Positions 1 through 10,951 of a DNA stretch of 64,000 nt are shown here, one piece after another. The notes beneath the pieces are model-generated. The model was not told the DNA's origin, searched no databases, and worked only from the letters and a program-made list of their open reading frames with translations. The translations under genes were made by a program, and so were the position numbers. The DNA comes from Thinopyrum elongatum (lineage: Eukaryota; Streptophyta; Magnoliopsida; Poales; Poaceae), in contig CM022298.1 of assembly GCA_011799875.1 (NCBI GenBank), forward strand, positions 289,822,395 to 289,886,394, given 5' to 3'. Every line of letters begins with the position of its first letter. Position 1 is the first letter of the stretch.

Positions 1-238
1 ACTAGGAACATTGCTATCATGCTCATCATTCAGATATTTTTATGCCAAACATTTTATTGAATTCTTCTTCTATCAATTGAGCACAATTTTCTGATCCATC
101 ATTTTCAAGAAAGACATGATAAAGACGAATAATATGAGGCCACCTCAATTCCATTTTTTTGTAGTTTTCTTTTACGAACCAAACTAGTGATAAAACAAGA
201 AACTAAGCAAGATCTAAATATATACCTTCAAGCACTCA

Positions 239-258
239 CCTCCCCGGCAACGGCGCCA
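239..258 (-). promoter_or_regulatory. Primer-binding site of the Athila-like element
   Basis: The minus strand reads TGGCGCCGTTGCCGGGGAGG, the tRNA-Asp-type primer-binding site typical of Athila-lineage plant Gypsy elements. It lies about 10 bases inside the inferred LTR end, which fixes the element as minus-strand and marks the start of its internal region. Confidence 0.85.
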
Positions 259-268
259 GAAAAGAGCT

Positions 269-1222
269 TGATGTCTAATACACAACTTGTTCTTGTAGAC
301 TCGTGTTGGGCCTCCAAGCGCATAGTTTTGTAGGATAGTAGCAAATTTCCCTCAAGTGGATGACCTAGGTTTATCAATCCGTGGGAGACGTAGGATGAAG
401 ATGGTCTCTCTCAAACAACCCTGCAACCAAATAACAAAGAGTCTCTTGTGTCCCCAACACACCAAATACAATGGTAAATTGTATAGGTGCACTAGTTCGG
501 CGAAGAGATGGTGATAAGAGTGTAATATGGATAGTAGATATAGGTTTTTGTAATAGGAAAAATAAAAAACATCAAGGTAGCAAGTAACAAAAGTGAGCAC
601 AAATGGTATTGCAATGCTTAGAAACAAGGCCTAGGGTTCATACTTTCGCTAGTGCAGTTTCTCAACAATGATAATATAATTGGATCATATAACCATCCCT
701 CAACATGCGATGAAGAATCACTCCAAAGTTCTTATCTAGCGAAGAACATAAGACAAAATTGTTTGTAGGGTACGAAACCACCTCAAAGTTATCCTTTCCG
801 ATCGATCTATCAAGCTATTCCTATAAGTGTCACAAACAGCCCAAGAGTTCATACTAAAATAACACCATATGATACACATCAACCAACTCTAATGTCACCT
901 AAATACTCCAATGTCACCACGAGTATCCGTTAGTTGATTATACGGTATGCATCAAACAACTTCAGATTCATAATACTCAATCCCACACAAAGAACTTCAA
1001 AAAGTGCCCCAAGATTTCTACCAGAGAAACGAAGACGAAAACATGCATCAACCCCTATGCATAGATTACCCCAGTGTCACTTGGGGAATCCACGAGTTGA
1101 GTGCAAACACATACATCAAGTGCTCTCAAATACATAAAAATATTCAATCCAATAATAATGAAATCTCAAAGGTAAAACTCAATTCATCACAACAAGATAG
1201 AGAGGGGAAAACACCATATGAT
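269..1222 (-). repeat. Athila-like LTR, downstream (3') segment
   Basis: Low-GC LTR sequence holding the family-typical stretch that begins TGTTGGGCCTCCAAGCG on the plus strand (about 304-320). It has no long open reading frame. It ends at GAT (1220-1222), the left target duplication of CACTA-A. The inner LTR boundary could be 269 (TGATGTC) or about 304 (TGTTGGG). Confidence 0.75.
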
Positions 1223-1369
1223 CACTACTGCAGGATGGTCCAAACGCGACAGTCCAATTAGAGACCCTTCAACGAAACTGTGTGTGGTGGATCAATCACA
1301 AACGGTGATGTAATAAAACCGTCAAAAAAGATGCAAAACGTTTGTGATGGCGGTGACATCAAACACGAT

Positions 1370-1700
1370 TCACATTAGAGTTGTGTGTGCGATGCTTGGC
1401 AAACGGTTAATCCAGAAGAACAATTTGCGATGAGGCAGAGCAACAGAAACGGGCAGCCAGATGAGGATGTGTGCGATATACGGCATACAGTTCACTAGGA
1501 TGAACTGTGTGCGATTAGGCAACACAATAGAAACGGTCAGCCAGATCAAGGTGTGTGCGATGGAGGGCATACAGTTCACTCGGATGAACTGTTTGCGATG
1601 AGCCAAGACAACAAAAATAGTTCAACTGAACAAGATGTGTGTGATACGTGGCAAATAGGTCCGTAATCAGAAATGTGTGCGAAGACCAATAATAACACAA
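1370..1700. repeat. Left subterminal repeats of CACTA-A
   Basis: Degenerate units of about 45-100 bases repeat the cores GTGTGCGAT and CAGTTCACTNGGATGAACTG, the latter being palindromic. Such arrays bind the element's own protein in En/Spm transposons; that role here is inferred. The related core GTGTGNGATGTAC recurs at the right end (13140-13395). Confidence 0.65.
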
Positions 1701-1900
1701 ACGATTGCTGCTAATGAGCCGTGTGATTTGCTCTGTCTACGATTGATGCTAACACCGAGTCGGGCGGGACGCGAGCAGAGCGCGCCGCGGCCGCCTCAAC
1801 CGCGAGCAACCACACGCATAGAGTAGTTGAACACGCAGGGAATGATCGTCTACAAGCCGGCCGGCAGTTGCGTCGCTGCGTAGAGAGCGGCCGTGTGCTA

Positions 1901-2108
1901 CTACCTCCGTCTTGGTCTATTAGTCCCCTTTATATTCTGTGCCATATTTTGACCTTAAATTTAACCAACAAAATGTTAATGCATGTTATTAAAATTATAT
2001 AATTGGAAACTATGTTCAAATACGAATCCAACGATATAATCTTTGGCGACATGCATTCGTATTTTATTAGTTAAATCCTACTTATAAACCAGGACGGGGC
2101 CGTGGTAG
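1901..2108. mobile_element. Stowaway-like MITE
   Basis: The left end CTACCTCCGTCTTGGTCTAT and the right end, roughly its reverse complement (ACCAGGACGGGG...GGTAGTA), enclose AT-rich DNA and are flanked by TA. It resembles Triticeae Stowaway elements (Icarus-type from memory). The right end has a few extra bases. Confidence 0.6.
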
Positions 2109-2442
2109 TAGGTAATAAAATCGCAAATGTTATTTTTATTAACCGTATGTGTATGTGTCCTTTCATCCTCCTCTCGCACGTCTTGTCACCCCGCTGCCGC
2201 AGACGGCTTCGAGCGCAAGCTTGAGCAGCGCGCGGGGGCGTTCTTTTGGCCAAATGGTGGTGAGCCCGTTCCCGCGCAACCGTGCAGGTTCCCACGCAAG
2301 CTTCCCGCCCGACTCGGTGAAATCCCCAAAAATCCCAATGCTTACCAGCCTGCTATACAAACCCTCACGGCCGGCGAGTCCTGCGTCGCATTTTCCCCTC
2401 CCTCCCTGTAGCTTATCTCGCCTGCTTCTCCCACAATCTCCA

Positions 2443-3158
2443 ATGGCACCGGTCCATTGTCGTCGCTCAGCCACTTCGCCGTCATCAGAGGACAGCTCCA
2501 GTTGGGAGGCTACACTGCGGCGGCGGCTCAGTCCTAGGCGCAGTGTAGTGCGCGTGGCGTCCCTCCTGTTGCCTGCCGCCGTTGCCGCCACCCCACCGTC
2601 TGCCGCCGTGGCCACCACACCACCGTTGAAAGCCAGGGCCATCGCCCGCTCCGCCGCTGCGGCCCGAAGGCGGGAGGTGGCCGTCGTGGCCGCCACCCCA
2701 CTGCCGGCCACCGTGGCCATCACCCACTCTGCCACCGCGGCCTGAAGGCGGGAGGTGGTGGTCGTGGCCGCCATCCCATCATCGGCCGCCGTGGCCGCCA
2801 GCCCACCGTCGACCGCCGGGGTCATCACCCGCTCCGCCACCACCACCCAAAGGCGGGAGGCGGAGGTGGAGGCCCGCACGTGCGTCAGCGACCTTGCGCG
2901 CTACATTGAGTTCCTGCGGGAGGAGGAGGAGCGCCTCGTCGAGCACGCAAAGAGCCTTACCGCCACCGTGGCCGCAGCACACTCCGACACATAGGCGAGG
3001 AATCAGGAGATCTACGAGGAGTCCCGCCGCTTCGAGAGGGGTCATCTGGAGAGGCAGACGGCGTTCGAGGTGAGTGTCGCTGAAGGTGCAGCAGCGGCAG
3101 GCACCGTATTGCAGTTGTCCAGCTCGTCGGTAGACTCGTCCTCCTCTGCCTCTTACTG
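2443..3158 (+). pseudogene. Ala-rich/coiled-coil ORF in CACTA-A with two in-frame stops
   Basis: The frame opens at ATG 2443 in GC-rich DNA unlike the AT-rich surroundings and runs about 238 codons to TGA at 3156. In-frame stops are TGA 2743-2745 and TAG 2992-2994. The N-terminal half is repetitive Ala/Val/Pro/Thr-rich, with a 78-base repeat. The C-terminal half is charged and helical (ARYIEFLREEEERLVEHAK) and ends in a Ser-rich tail. The first stop lies where an upstream repeat copy has CGA (2665-2667), so this is an R-to-stop C-to-T mutation seen within the element itself. I do not recognise a family. No transposase motif is visible. Confidence 0.5.
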
Positions 3159-3644
3159 AGCACGCTCGGCAGAGGAGAGGTTGCCGGAAGTAGTACAAAG
3201 CCCCTCCGTAGTAGTAGTATTTAGGGCTATTTTGTTCAGTTCATCTGACTATAGATGTGGTGGAACTGTACAACATACTTAAAATTGGCTAGTATATATA
3301 GTTGAACTAGCTATTTCAGTATGTGGTTGGCAACAATTGGGGAAAAGTTAGGTCGGTTCAGCTGTCGAGTTGAACTGTTTGTATAAAAGAACGACTGCTT
3401 AATCTATGAATGAAATGTATGCTTAATTACTGAATTTTAGTTGCAAAAATTAGATAGTGCTAGTGATTTTTAGCTGCATATTTTGACAAATGGCAGTGTT
3501 ACAAGGTTGAAAAATGGCAATGTTACTAGATCAACAAATGTCAATCTTTCCAGTTTGACAAATGGCAATATAGAATATACCCAATATGAGAGATGCAAAT
3601 CTTACCAAATTGTCTATACGTGCGGTTGCACACGGGTCATCCGA

Positions 3645-4060
3645 AAAAACTGTTTGCGTTGAAGGGAGGTACAAACCTTGCTTGCCAGATTTTCTCTTGG
3701 CTTAGCGCCGAAGTCTCACTTTGCATACCGTATTCAATCTAAACAGTTTGCGTTGAAGAGATGCACAAATCCTGCGCGGCGAATTTTCCCTTGGCTTAAT
3801 GGGGAAGACCATAGCTCTCACTTTGTATACGGGTGTTCTATCAAAAACGTTTGCGAACAAGAGCTGCACAAATCCTGCTCGGCACATTTTCCCTCGGCTT
3901 ACTGGGGAAGCTGTCGGTTTACATCCGGGTGTTCTATCTAAAATGTTTGCGATCAAGAGGTGCACAAATCCTGCTCGGCACATTTTCCCTTGGCTTCCTG
4001 GGGAAGCTGTCAGTTTGCATACGGGTGTTCTAACTAAAATGTTTGCGATGAGTGTTTAAT
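3645..4060. repeat. Tandem ~97-bp repeats in CACTA-A
   Basis: Four to five imperfect copies, spaced 95-103 bases by the TTTGCG core (3652, 3747, 3850, 3946, 4042). Each contains a variant of TGCACAAATCCTGCTCGGCA and a TTTTCCCTTGGCTT block. The short ORFs that run through them are a by-product of the repeat. Confidence 0.8.
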
Positions 4061-4329
4061 ATTTAAAAACCATTGATGTTTTTTTAAAGAAAATCGTTTG
4101 ATAAGTCTGTACATTCAGAGAGAAAGACGCAAGTTCGTTCAAACCATATCTTTCATTCAGTCACACTGCGAATTTATATTCATATGATCGAGATACAGTA
4201 TTAAACCCAACTGGAAGACTAGTGCCAGATGATCCTTCTGCGCCATGGCGTTGGTGGAGGTCTGCGGGAGGGGAATGGCCCGTATTAAACTACGGCTTAG
4301 GCTCCATTAATGGAGAGGATGCGAGCAAG

Positions 4330-4720
4330 GCGGGCGGCCATGGAAGTCAAAGGGCTCGCTTCCCCTTGAGCCTGTGCAGCATACAGCTCGCACGCTTCCC
4401 GGTGAGCCTACGCATTGGAGTACAGCTCGCACGCCTCCCGTTCAGTCAAGCACATGTCCGCACGGCACCTCCTAGCCATTAAAAGAGTGAGGTGTGGCGT
4501 CACGTGAATGGTTAACAGAACGCACATGATTTAAATTATACAAAATGTTTGAGATGTTAAAGTGGCAGCTATTTGTTTCAAAATGCCTTTGTTGGTTGTT
4601 ATTCAAGTGCGCCTTCTCTCAAAATGGACACGAAAAATACCACAGCATGGCGGGTGCCATTCCATGATAGCATGCCAAGTTTCATGAATTTTAGACAATT
4701 CCATGATAGCATGCCAAGTA
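4330..4720. other. Segment homologous to 49320-49720 of CACTA-D
   Basis: This stretch shares ordered blocks with CACTA-D: an A/GCTCGCACGCCTCCCG-type duplicated block, then TTCAAAAT..., then AGTTTCATGAATTTC and TTTTGGATTTACTAGAATTT-like sequence. In D these lie just upstream of a minus-strand Pro/Ala-rich ORF; here no such ORF remains. Homology was judged by eye. Confidence 0.6.
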
Positions 4721-7010
4721 TCTCAATGTTTTGCCGGCAATCAACGGTGCCCTTGTGTTTGAAATTCATTCCCATTTCTTGCATGGGACCTAAGCATGCA
4801 CCCAAGGACACACATTTGATTTTTCAACCCACTTTTCTACACTGGAGCATGTGCATGTAGTTCAAATTTGAATTATGCACATAAAATGCCTAGAAAACCC
4901 AGTTAATGTATAAAAATGTCACAGTGAACCCCGAAAAATCCCAAAAATTGACACAACACTCCTATTGTTCTATGTTGACACTAGAAAAATTTTGAAAGCA
5001 AGAAGAGGCAACGGATATCATTTCGTCCCCAAAGGTGGCAAGTTCCCTACCGAAACCATCAGGATTGTTGTGAGAAGCTCTGGTTTACGAGAAGATTATA
5101 CCCAAACCTGCCCCAAATGGGACAAAAAATTTACCACAGCATGTTGATGCCGCTACATGATAGCATGCCAAATTTCATGAATTTCAAACGAGTTTTGGAT
5201 TTACTAGAATTTAAAAACAAAGTATCTCAACATTTGCGGCCGAGCGACGGTGGCAAGATGCTTGACATTCATTCCCATTTCTTGCATGGGACCTAAGCAT
5301 GCACCCAAGGACATAGATTTGATTTTTCAACCAATTTATATTCACTGGAGCATGTGCATGTAGTTCAAATTTGAATTATGCACATAAAATGCCTGGAAAA
5401 CCCATTTAATGTATAAAAATGTCTAAACAAACCCCAAAAAATTCCAAAATTTAACACAGCACTCCTGTTATTCTATGTTGACACTAGAAAAATTTTGAAA
5501 GCAAGAAGAGGCAACGGATACCGTTTCGTCCCCAAAGGTGGCACGTTCCCCACCGAAACCACCAGGCTTTGTTGTGAGAAGCTCTGGTTTGTGAGAAGCT
5601 TATACCCAAACCTGCCCCAAATGGGACAAATTTTTTACCACGGCATGTTGGTGCCGCTCCATGATAGCATGCCAAGTTTCATGAATTTCAGACGAGTTAT
5701 GGATTTACTAGAATTTAAAAACCATGTATCTCAATGTTTGCAGCCGAGCGACGGTGGCAAGGTGTTTGACATTCATTCCCATTTCTTGCATAGGACCTAA
5801 GCATGCAACCAAAGACATAGATTTGATTTTTTAGCCAATTTATATGCACTGGAGCATGTGCATGTAGTTCAAATTTGAATTATGCACATAAATACATAGA
5901 AAACTCAGTTAATGTATAAAAATGTCCAAACAAACCCTAAAAATTCCAAAATTTAACACAACACTCCTGTTGTTCTATGTTGACAGTAGACATTTTTTTG
6001 AAATCAAGAAGAGGTAACGGATATCGTTTCGTCCAGAAAGGTGAAACGTTCCCTAACGTAACCACGAGGCTTGTTGTGAGAAGCTCTGGTTTGTGAGAAG
6101 CTTATACCCAAACCTGCCCCAAATGGGAAAATATTTTTACCATGGCATGTTGATGCCGTTCCATGATATCATGTCGAGTTTCATGAATTTCAGACGAGTT
6201 TTCGATTTACTAGAATTTTAAAACCATGTATCTCAATGTTAGCGGACGAGGGACGGTGGCAAAGGTGTTTGACATTCATTCCCATTTCTTGCATGGGACC
6301 TACGCTTGCAACCAAGGACAGACATTTGATTTTTAACCTGTTTATATGCACTGGAGCATGTGCATGTAGTTCAAATTTGAATTATGCACATAAATGCATA
6401 GAAAACTCAGTTAATGTATAAAAATGTCCTAGCGAACCACGAAAAATCCCAAAAAATGACACAATACTCCTATTGTTCTATGTTGACACTAGAAAATTTT
6501 TGAAATTAAGAAGAGGCAACAGATATCATTTCGTCCATAAAGGTGACACGTTTCCCTACCAGAACCATGAGGCTTCTTGTGAGAAACTCTGGTTTGTGAG
6601 AAGCTTATACCATAACCTACCCCAAATGGGACAATATTTTTTACCCCGGCATGTTGATGTCATTCCATGATAGCATGCCAAGGTTCATGAATTTCAGACG
6701 AGTTTTGGATTTACGAGAATTACAAAAGCAAGTACCTCAACGTTGCCGGAGAGCCACGGTGCCGTGGTGTTTGAAATTCATTCCCATTTCTTGCATGGGA
6801 CATAAGCATCAACCCATGGACACATATATAATTTTACAACCCATTTCGGTGCGCCGGAGCATGTGCATGTAGTTTAATTTTGAATTGTGCACCTGAAATG
6901 CCTAGAAAACCAAGTTAATGTATAAAAATGTCCAAACGAACCCTGAATAATTCCAAATTTTTTTATGACACACCTATAGTTGTATGTTCACTGTAGATAA
7001 AAGTTTTAGC
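4663..7010. repeat. ~500-bp tandem repeat array, four full copies plus a partial fifth
   Basis: The marker CATGATAGCATGCCAA recurs at 4663, 5156, 5660, 6162 and 6666, spacings of 493-504 bases. Each copy also carries CTATGTTGACACTAG and a GGCAACGGATATCRTTTCGT block. The small ORFs repeated along the array are not conserved in length and look incidental. The founding unit resembles single-copy sequence at 49540-49720 in CACTA-D. Confidence 0.9.
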
Positions 7011-7266
7011 AATTCAAACACCCTCCTCTGCCGCTGTGACCCCATTATGTAATTCAAATCAAGATGAAAAATCAAGTAGATCGCACACATTTAATTATCA
7101 CCAACCGTGTGAGATGCAGCACAAAATATCTTGGAGCACCATCGAAGGATAGTACGCATATGGCTTATGCGAGAAGGTGCATCGGCTACAGTCCACGGCC
7201 GGCGTGTCAAGCACACTAGATCGCTCCCCAAATATCATTTCACTGTTCAATCGTCGCCGGTGAAAG

Positions 7267-7881
7267 ATGGGGGCGTGGACCCGCTTCGTCAGGGCAACTC
7301 TGGCGGCCCACTCCGGCGAGAGCGCGGCCGCAGCCACCAGGCGCGTGCTAACAAGGTTCGTGAGCCCGGCCGCAATCTGTGACCGGGCGGCCAAGGCAGC
7401 CCAAACGGCCGCTGTTGCTTCTCAAGTGGCGGCAGCAACATCTGCCTCGGGGATAGCAACTGGTGAGAGCGGCACAGCAGCTGTCCGTTCCACAGTGGCG
7501 GCCTTAGCCCTAATGGATGCCGCCCGCGACCATGTCGAGGCCACCCACGCCCAGCTTGTGGCGGTCACTGCACAAATTGAACAAAGCTTCTCCGACAACG
7601 GTCGGCAACCCATGGCCGAAGAGTTGGCAATCACTGGGAGCGTTCAAGCAGTCATCCGTTCCTCGGTCGCATACCTTGCCACGACAGAGCCCATCCAAGC
7701 CCAGACCGCAGCCGCCCATGCCCAGCTTGTGGAGGCCTTTTCCAAAGAGACGGTGGACGCAGATGGCGAGATGCTTGCCGAGTATAGTGTGATGGATGCC
7801 ATGGATCCCCTTCCCCAGGAGACCGTCGGGCGCGAGCTGGACATGGAGGAGACGGCGGAGATCGACGAGCACCAGCCATAG
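7267..7881 (+). CDS. Alanine-rich 204-aa hypothetical protein carried by CACTA-A
   Basis: An uninterrupted frame starts at ATG 7267 and ends at TAG 7879, in DNA much richer in GC than the arrays on either side. The protein is strongly Ala-rich and predicted helical. It has two related segments, HAQLVAVTAQIEQSFS (about residues 96-111) and HAQLVEAFSKETVD (about 154-167), so it may derive from an internal duplication. The tail is acidic (ELDMEETAEIDEHQP). No signal peptide, membrane segment or catalytic motif is evident. I do not recognise it. It is the only uninterrupted ORF in CACTA-A, lying between the 500-bp array and the 8431 pseudogene. Confidence 0.5.
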   Translation: MGAWTRFVRATLAAHSGESAAAATRRVLTRFVSPAAICDRAAKAAQTAAVASQVAAATSASGIATGESGTAAVRSTVAALALMDAARDHVEATHAQLVAVTAQIEQSFSDNGRQPMAEELAITGSVQAVIRSSVAYLATTEPIQAQTAAAHAQLVEAFSKETVDADGEMLAEYSVMDAMDPLPQETVGRELDMEETAEIDEHQP

Positions 7882-8430
7882 TAGTACTCTTTGTTTTGTT
7901 TAATTATGAGCGCCGGTCTTTAATTCGTTAGAGTAATGTTTAGGTCAGCTAGCTCTGTTTAATTGCTGAACTTGCTCGATTAAGAAGTGTGGGTGTGCTG
8001 TAGTCTCCTTTGTGTACCCAAATTATGCAATGACGTGGATGACCACTGTAACCAGGGAAATTCGAACCAAAATTTTTGACGTTCAAACTCATCACACACG
8101 GGTTAAGCTATCTGAATCGTTTGTGATGTTCACATATCGTACACAGTTCTGAATAAGGGACCGTGTCTGATGACACTTTGCGCGCCAGTTTTTTCGCTGC
8201 ACCGATCCAAAAATTTTGGCTTCCATGGAAATATCTACCACCCCGCCCCCTCCCCCTTACCAAAAGCCACATTTCCCCTATTTTCGCCTTCCTTTCCAAG
8301 TTAAAACCTTCACTCCTTGCTTGCAGCGCCGCCTCCTCGCCGGCGACCCTCCTTCACGCTGCTCGGCCTCGTCGATCTAGGCAGGTGATCCACACCCGAT
8401 CCCCATCCTCCTCCTCCTTCCACATCCCAC

Positions 8431-8925
8431 ATGCCCCGACCGTCAGTGCGACACCCTCCACCCAAATCACCGACCCCTCCCCCAAATAAGCGCCGCCCTA
8501 AGCCATGGTGCACGCGGTATAGCTAGGAGCTCAAGGAGCATTTGGCAACGAAGAAGCAAATCGCGGCCGCACGCGCGGATGAGGTCGCGATGGCTGCCAT
8601 TCATGCCGACCCCTAGATATTGGAGGAGCACCTCGCCATCGAGGCCACCGTCGACACCTCGCGCACCGACGCCACCACGCAGTTGGCTGCTTTAAACGAC
8701 AGTTCATGGCGTTTCCTCGAGGCCACCGTCAGTGCCTTCGACGAAGACTACGAGGTGTTTTCTCAGCGTGCTCGTGCTTACCTCAACTCGAGAGGCAGCA
8801 GGTTGGTGCCCGGAGCGGCTCAGGCAACTCACCACTATGACGAGGGCACCCACGATGTGGAGGCCTCGCCCTCTTTCATGTCCAAGGAGCCAATCATCAT
8901 CGATATCTCCGACGATGAGGAGTAG
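8431..8925 (+). pseudogene. Interrupted acidic ORF upstream of the B3 pseudogene (CACTA-A)
   Basis: One frame runs from ATG 8431 to TAG 8923 with two in-frame TAG codons (8524-8526 and 8614-8616). The N-terminus is Pro/Arg/Lys-rich (PPPKSPTPPPNKRRPKPW), the middle is helical, and the end is very acidic (PIIIDISDDEE). An apparent start at 8620 is a TTG just behind the second stop and is not a real start. A pyrimidine-rich leader precedes it (8200-8430). It could be the first exon of the same gene as the B3 remnant at 9941-10596, since no other start is obvious for that remnant. Confidence 0.45.
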
Positions 8926-8979
8926 CTTGTCTTATTAGCTCACTATAAGGACCTATGTTCAGTTTGCTAGCTACGCCGA

Positions 8980-9815
8980 TTAAGCATGCTCGGTTTACCC
9001 GTTGCATGTGCTGCTCCTGCCTTTCCTTAACAAATTCTAGTGAATTGTCCTATCTACTTTTACCATGCAATCTGTTGCTCTAGTCTATATGTTCTATATG
9101 TCGTGCAATGTGGTGCTCACTTATTAACTGTTTGGATAATTAGTTGTCGTCTTCAGTTAACTGTTTGGTTCAATTCTTTAAATGTGATGTTCAATTCTTC
9201 AGGGTGCAATTTTGTATTGTCTTCCATGTGAGAAATAAATCAAATTTATCTTTACAAAATACATGAGAAACAAATACAATTGCTATATTTCCTAGTTGTC
9301 AAGCATGCTTGGTTTGGTTAACTGTCTGATCTTCTAGTATGTTATACATTCTGCAATGCGGTGCTTAGTTAACATTTGGTTCATTTGTTGTGGTGTTTAG
9401 TTAATTGTTTGGTTCAATTCTGCAATGCGATGTTCAATTGTTGTGGGTGTATTCTTGTATTGTATACCATGTGAGAAATAAATTGAATTTGGCTATACTA
9501 AATACATGAGAAACAAATACAATTGCTATATTTCCAAGTTGTTAAGCATGCTTGGATTGGTTAACTGTCTGATCTTCTACTAGGAGTATGTTATATTGTG
9601 CAATGTGGTTCTCAGTTAATGTTTGGTTCATTTGTTGTGGTGTTTAGTTAACTGCTTGGTTCAATTCTGCAATGCGATGTCCAATTATCGTGGGTAGAAT
9701 TTTGTATTGTTGTGCATGTGAGGAATAAATCGAATTTGGTTGCACTTAATACATGAGAAACATATACAATTTCTATATTTCCTAGTTCTTAATCATGCTT
9801 GGTTTGAATAAATGG
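8980..9815. repeat. ~245-bp tandem repeats in CACTA-A
   Basis: The marker AGCATGCTYGG occurs at 8984, 9302, 9545 and 9792, and CATGTGAGRAATAAAT at 9225, 9468 and 9715. The last copies are spaced 243-247 bases, the first is longer. The array lies between the acidic ORF and the B3 remnant, where an intron might be. Confidence 0.85.
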
Positions 9816-9940
9816 GTTTTCCATGTGGCTCGAATTAATCTGATGAATCTGCAATGTTCTTATTTTTCATCAACATATTTTACTGATAGCATGCGAACCC
9901 TCACTTAACATGATCACTAACTACCTTATATGTGTTGCAG

Positions 9941-10596
9941 GGAAACAATGGGAGGCACTGAGGTTTACAATCAAGGTTTGCACATGCATGGTCCTTTGTC
10001 TAATAGCACATTATTGTGCAATTGCAGGAACCATTCTAATATTTAGGTTTTTAACAATTTTGTCTTGCACATGTAGGTCCTGCTGTTAGAGGTTTTGACC
10101 CACTGTTCGACCCTTTTTGCATATGGGGAAATGAGTTGTCCATGAATATCAATCAAGTCAAGAAACTCAGAAAGATTGTTAGGATAAAGAAATGAGCGAC
10201 AAAAAACAACAAGATCTTTGTGTGCACAATAAAAAAGACATCAGTTCACTACAGGATGGTACTAACTATTATACCTTGACTTTTTTTATTCCTTTGCCCC
10301 ATTTCCAATTTAGAGAAGATATTTATGCACATCCTTATTTTCAGGCCTTTCTAAAGCAGTTCACTGATGATTACCTCTCAAACCACCTGCATGGTCAGGA
10401 GGCGAGGAAGGTATTCATACAACACCCACGGTTCAATATTGAAGTGTTCCTGAAGAGGACGAAGGATGGACGGTCAATCATCCACGGGCACTGGCCTAAA
10501 GTTGCAAAGACCTTCAACATCAATGAAGGCTCAATATTCGCCTTCCGCTTCAGCAGTTTTCCAGATGAGATTCATCTGTCTATGTACCGTCTATGA
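9941..10596 (+). pseudogene. B3 DNA-binding domain pseudogene in CACTA-A
   Basis: Exon-like pieces follow good acceptors: 9941 (after TTGCAG) and 10077 (after CATGTAG). The second gives GFDPLFDPFCIWGNELSM and, after a TGA at 10193, the start of a B3 fold (KIFVCTIKKTSVHYRM). The rest of the B3 domain continues in another frame from about 10290 (FFIPLPHFQF ... VFIQHPRFNIEVFLKRTKDG, then HGHWPKVAKTFNINEGSIFAF) to TGA 10594. So there is at least one frameshift near 10260 and one stop. B3 domains are plant-specific DNA-binding modules; the G/H-W-x-x-F/V turn and the following N-x-x-x-G-D/S strand are recognisable. It is almost certainly nonfunctional. Confidence 0.65.
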
Positions 10597-10951
10597 TGCT
10601 AATTTCGAAAGGTTATAGATGTTGCATGTGAAACTTGGTGCTGGTGCAGCTGTGTAATGGGGTAGCTGAGTGCTGAAGCTATATGATGTTGTACTCTGAT
10701 GTATTTCAATTATGAAATAATACTTCCTTAATATGGAAATGAAATATATTTGTGTGCTTAATATGAAATGTCAATTATATTAATAAATGGATTATTAATA
10801 ACAGGACAATTAGCCTGCTAATGGCCAATTAGCCTGCTAATTGGGTTTTTCTATTGCAAACGGTTATTGAGAAAACACCGTGGGCGATGACCTCAGGCAA
10901 CGCACACAGTTTCTAGGAATAAACCATGTTGGATCAATGAACAATCACACA
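10597..10951. other. AT-rich 3' flank and subterminal DNA of CACTA-A
   Basis: No gene is seen. The stretch holds an imperfect GCCTGCTAAT(G/T)GCCAATTAGCC repeat near 10810-10845 and CACTA-A subterminal motifs (CGGTTATTGAGAAAACACCGTG) before CACTA-B starts. Confidence 0.6.

Noticed and set aside
2163..2879. 238-codon minus-strand ORF in CACTA-A
   Set aside because: Antisense of the repetitive Ala-rich frame at 2443-3158; composition is explained by the GC-rich repeats.
8620..8925. Separate 101-codon gene starting at 8620
   Set aside because: The start is TTG two codons after an in-frame TAG; it is the tail of the longer interrupted frame from 8431.
10192..10596. Complete single-exon B3 gene starting at 10192
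   Set aside because: The first part of the B3 fold lies in another frame upstream, so the ATG at 10192 is an accidental start after a frameshift.
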